From Gammaproteobacteria bacterium (GTDB taxonomy: Bacteria; Pseudomonadota; Gammaproteobacteria; S012-40): DNA of 9,319 nt. A program made the position numbers and the translations under genes. Under the pieces are notes generated by a model. That model was not told where the DNA came from. It did no database searches and was given only the letters and a program-made list of their open reading frames with translations. Location of the stretch: the NCBI GenBank assembly GCA_015491615.1, contig WFVN01000097.1, forward strand, positions 1 to 9,319, read 5' to 3'. Shown here piece by piece: positions 6,270 to 9,319 of this stretch (positions are counted from its first letter, which is position 1; each line of letters begins with the position of its first letter).

Positions 6270-6300
6270 TCCGTCCGCACCCGGTGCGGGCACGGACGGA
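6270..6300 (+). promoter_or_regulatory. GC-rich stem immediately after rplT
   Basis: TCCGTCCG (6270..6277) pairs perfectly with CGGACGGA (6293..6300), starting two bases after the rplT stop. A competing inner stem, CCGCAC (6275..6280) with GTGCGG (6284..6289), shares bases with the outer one, so the two exclude each other in part. No T-tract follows. It may protect the 3' end of the upstream message or modulate the adjacent terminator. Confidence 0.55.
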
Positions 6301-6302
6301 AG

Positions 6303-6333
6303 AAGGGAAAGAGCGATCTTTCCCTTTTTTATT
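6303..6333 (+). terminator. Rho-independent terminator / attenuator upstream of pheS
   Basis: AAGGGAAAGA (6303..6312) pairs with TCTTTCCCTT (6317..6326) around loop GCGA, and the T-run continues to 6330, followed by ATT. It ends about 20 bases before the pheS ATG, so it must either end the rplT message or act in the pheST leader. In E. coli pheST is attenuated through a Phe-rich leader peptide; I find no such peptide with a start codon and binding site ahead of this hairpin. Confidence 0.88.
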
Positions 6334-6338
6334 GCTGA

Positions 6339-7373
<1,035 letters not shown>

Positions 7374-7388
7374 CGCTAAGGACCCTCC

Positions 7389-9319
7389 ATGAAATTCAGC
7401 GAGCACTGGTTGCGCACCTGGACCGACCCCGAGGCGGACACCGCCGCCCTCACCGAGGCCCTGACCATGGCCGGCCTGGAAGTGGACACGGTGGAAACCG
7501 CCGCCCCGCCCTTCTCCGACGTGGTGGTGGGCCGGGTACTGAGCGTGGAGCCCCACCCCGACGCCGACAAACTGCGCGTGACCCGGGTGGACGTGGGGCG
7601 GGGCGAGCCCTTGCAGATCGTCTGCGGCGCCGCCAACGTCGCCCCCGGGTTGCTCGTCCCCACCGCCCTGGTGGGCGCCCGCCTCCCCGGCGGCCTGAGA
7701 ATCAAGAAGGCCAAGCTGCGCGGGGTGGAATCCCTGGGGATGCTGTGTTCGGCCAAGGAACTGGGCCTGGCAGAGGAGGCCCAGGGCCTCATGGTCCTGC
7801 CCGAGGACGCCCCCGTGGGCGAGGACCTGCGCCGCTACCTGGACCTGGACGATTGCGTCATCGACATCGACCTCACCCCCAACCGCGGCGACTGCCTGAG
7901 CATCCGCGGCCTCGCCCGCGAGGTGGGGGTGATCTTTCGCAGCGAGGTGCGCGAGCCGGCCATGGCGCCGGTGGAACCCGCCTGCGACGAACGCCCAACG
8001 GTGGACGTGCGCGCCCCCGCCGCCTGCCCCCGTTACCTGGCCCGCGCCTTCCTCGGCATCGATCCTGCCGCCCGCACCCCGCTGTGGATGGTGGAACGCC
8101 TGCGCCGCGGCGGCATCCGCGCCATCCACCCGGTGGTGGACGTCACCAACTACGTCCTCCTGGAGTTGGGCCAGCCCATGCACGCCTTCGACCGCGCGCG
8201 TCTACACGGGACCATCCAAGTGCGCCATGCCCACCCCGAAGAACGCCTCACCCTCCTGGACGGGCGCGAAGTGACCCTCGACGAAGACTTCCTGGTCATC
8301 GCAGACGAGAACGGCCCCCTGGCCCTCGCCGGTATCATGGGGGGCGCGGAATCGGGGGTGGGCGAAGCCACCACCGACATCGTCCTGGAGAGCGCTTTCT
8401 TCGCCCCCGGCGCCATCCGCGGGCGCGCCCGCCGCCTGGGCCTGCAGACCGACTCCTCCTACCGCTTCGAGCGCGGCGTGGACCCGGCCTTGCCCCACCA
8501 GGCCATGGAACGGGCCACCGCCCTCCTCCTGGAGATCGTCGGCGGACGCCCGGGGCCCATCGTCGAGGTGGCGGACGCGGCCCACCTGCCCATCCGTCCC
8601 CCCATCCACCTGCGCCGGGAGCGCATCGAGGCCCTCCTCGGCCTGCCCATCGACGACGCCACAGTGGAAGACATCCTCACCCGTTTGGGGCTGACCCTGG
8701 AGCCGCGCCCCGACGGCTGGCTGGCCACCCCGCCCAGCCACCGCTTCGACCTCGCCATCGAGGCCGACCTCACCGAGGAGATCGGCCGCATCTACGGCTA
8801 CCACCGCCTGCCCGAGAAACTGCCCCGTGCGCGCCTGGACATGGCCCCGCGCCCGGAGGGGCGCCTGACCATGAACCGTCTACGCGCCGCCCTGGTGGAC
8901 CTGGGCTACCACGAAGCCATCACCTACAGCTTCGTGGACGAGACCGAGGCCCGTCTCCTGGAGCCCAACACCGACCTGCTGCGCCTAGCCAACCCCATCT
9001 CCAGCGAGATGTCGGTCATGCGCCCCAACCTCTGGCCCGGCTTGCTGCGCGCCCTGTGCCACAATCTCAACCGGCAGCAGACGCGCGTGCGCCTGTTCGA
9101 GACCGGCCTGTGCTTTGCGAGAATGGACCAGGGCATCCAGCAGGTCCCGCGCCTCGGCGGCGTCGCCCTGGGGGATGTCTGGCCGGAACAATGGGACCTG
9201 CCCCAGACCCCGGCCGACTTCTTCCACGTCAAGGGCGACGTGGAAACCCTGCTGGGATTGACGCACCAAGAGGGCAACTTTATCTTTGATCGCAGTCGCC
9301 ACCCCGCCCTGCACCCCGG
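7389..9319 (+). CDS. pheT: Phenylalanine--tRNA ligase, beta subunit (3' end missing)
   Basis: Structural and editing partner of PheS; it hydrolyses Tyr-tRNA-Phe. The ATG at 7389 follows AAGGA (7378..7382) at six bases. The frame is open for 643 codons to the window edge; the family length is near 795, so about 150 residues, including the C-terminal FDX-ACB anticodon-recognition domain, lie outside. Visible parts are the N-terminal MKFSEHWLRTW, an EMAP-type tRNA-binding domain (about 40-155, with PHPDADKLRV at 56-65 and RGVESLGMLCSAKELGL at 111-127), and TPNRGDCLSIRGLAREV (163-179). The B3/B4 editing domain (about 205-395) shows VDVTNYVLLELGQPMHAFD (250-268) and LALAGIMGG (311-319). The B5 domain (about 403-475) has PSHRFDLAIEADLTEEIGR (449-467), followed by the degenerate synthetase-like core (YSFVDE, NPISSEMSVMRP). 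No defects are seen. Confidence 0.98.
   Translation, partial: MKFSEHWLRTWTDPEADTAALTEALTMAGLEVDTVETAAPPFSDVVVGRVLSVEPHPDADKLRVTRVDVGRGEPLQIVCGAANVAPGLLVPTALVGARLPGGLRIKKAKLRGVESLGMLCSAKELGLAEEAQGLMVLPEDAPVGEDLRRYLDLDDCVIDIDLTPNRGDCLSIRGLAREVGVIFRSEVREPAMAPVEPACDERPTVDVRAPAACPRYLARAFLGIDPAARTPLWMVERLRRGGIRAIHPVVDVTNYVLLELGQPMHAFDRARLHGTIQVRHAHPEERLTLLDGREVTLDEDFLVIADENGPLALAGIMGGAESGVGEATTDIVLESAFFAPGAIRGRARRLGLQTDSSYRFERGVDPALPHQAMERATALLLEIVGGRPGPIVEVADAAHLPIRPPIHLRRERIEALLGLPIDDATVEDILTRLGLTLEPRPDGWLATPPSHRFDLAIEADLTEEIGRIYGYHRLPEKLPRARLDMAPRPEGRLTMNRLRAALVDLGYHEAITYSFVDETEARLLEPNTDLLRLANPISSEMSVMRPNLWPGLLRALCHNLNRQQTRVRLFETGLCFARMDQGIQQVPRLGGVALGDVWPEQWDLPQTPADFFHVKGDVETLLGLTHQEGNFIFDRSRHPALHP

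Noticed and set aside
7745..9289. 514-residue plus-strand open frame inside pheT
   Set aside because: The sequence is almost entirely R, P, G and H, in another frame of the intact pheT gene.

Overview
The window looks like chromosomal DNA of a GC-rich proteobacterium, most likely a gammaproteobacterium. It carries the classic thrS-infC-rpmI-rplT-pheS-pheT translation operon with a non-AUG infC start, a tRNA with an encoded CCA end, and a protein with a PEP-CTERM-like tail. The lineage is inferred from gene order and protein character only.

Left end (1..1109, minus strand): two genes read leftward and overlap by four bases. One is an N-formylglutamate amidohydrolase family protein. The other is the N-terminus of what resembles a DUF1704 / 'QEGLA motif' protein, cut by the window edge. 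The first 46 bases form a perfect 20-bp inverted repeat around a 6-base loop and look like a fold-back artefact at a contig end.

Middle (about 1110..3015): a lower-GC interval. It has an AT-rich stretch without genes (about 1365..1780), then one secreted DUF1566 protein with a signal peptide and a degenerate PEP-CTERM sorting tail. A 12-bp inverted repeat with a 30-base loop follows, then about 370 bases with no recognisable gene.

Right part (2975..9319, plus strand): a strong sigma70-type promoter drives tRNA-Val(GAC). A textbook terminator hairpin follows the tRNA and ends only 23 bases before thrS. Then come thrS, infC (apparently starting at AUC), rpmI, rplT, a second strong terminator or attenuator, pheS, and pheT, which runs off the right edge. 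Together these make ThrRS, PheRS, initiation factor IF3 and ribosomal proteins bL35 and bL20.

No CRISPR array, complete mobile element or defence locus is visible. The most interesting points are the AUC start of infC, the terminator placed inside the only apparent thrS leader, the alternative stems over the rpmI ribosome binding site, the amidohydrolase/DUF1704 pair outside any histidine pathway, and the tailed PEP-CTERM protein in a low-GC island.
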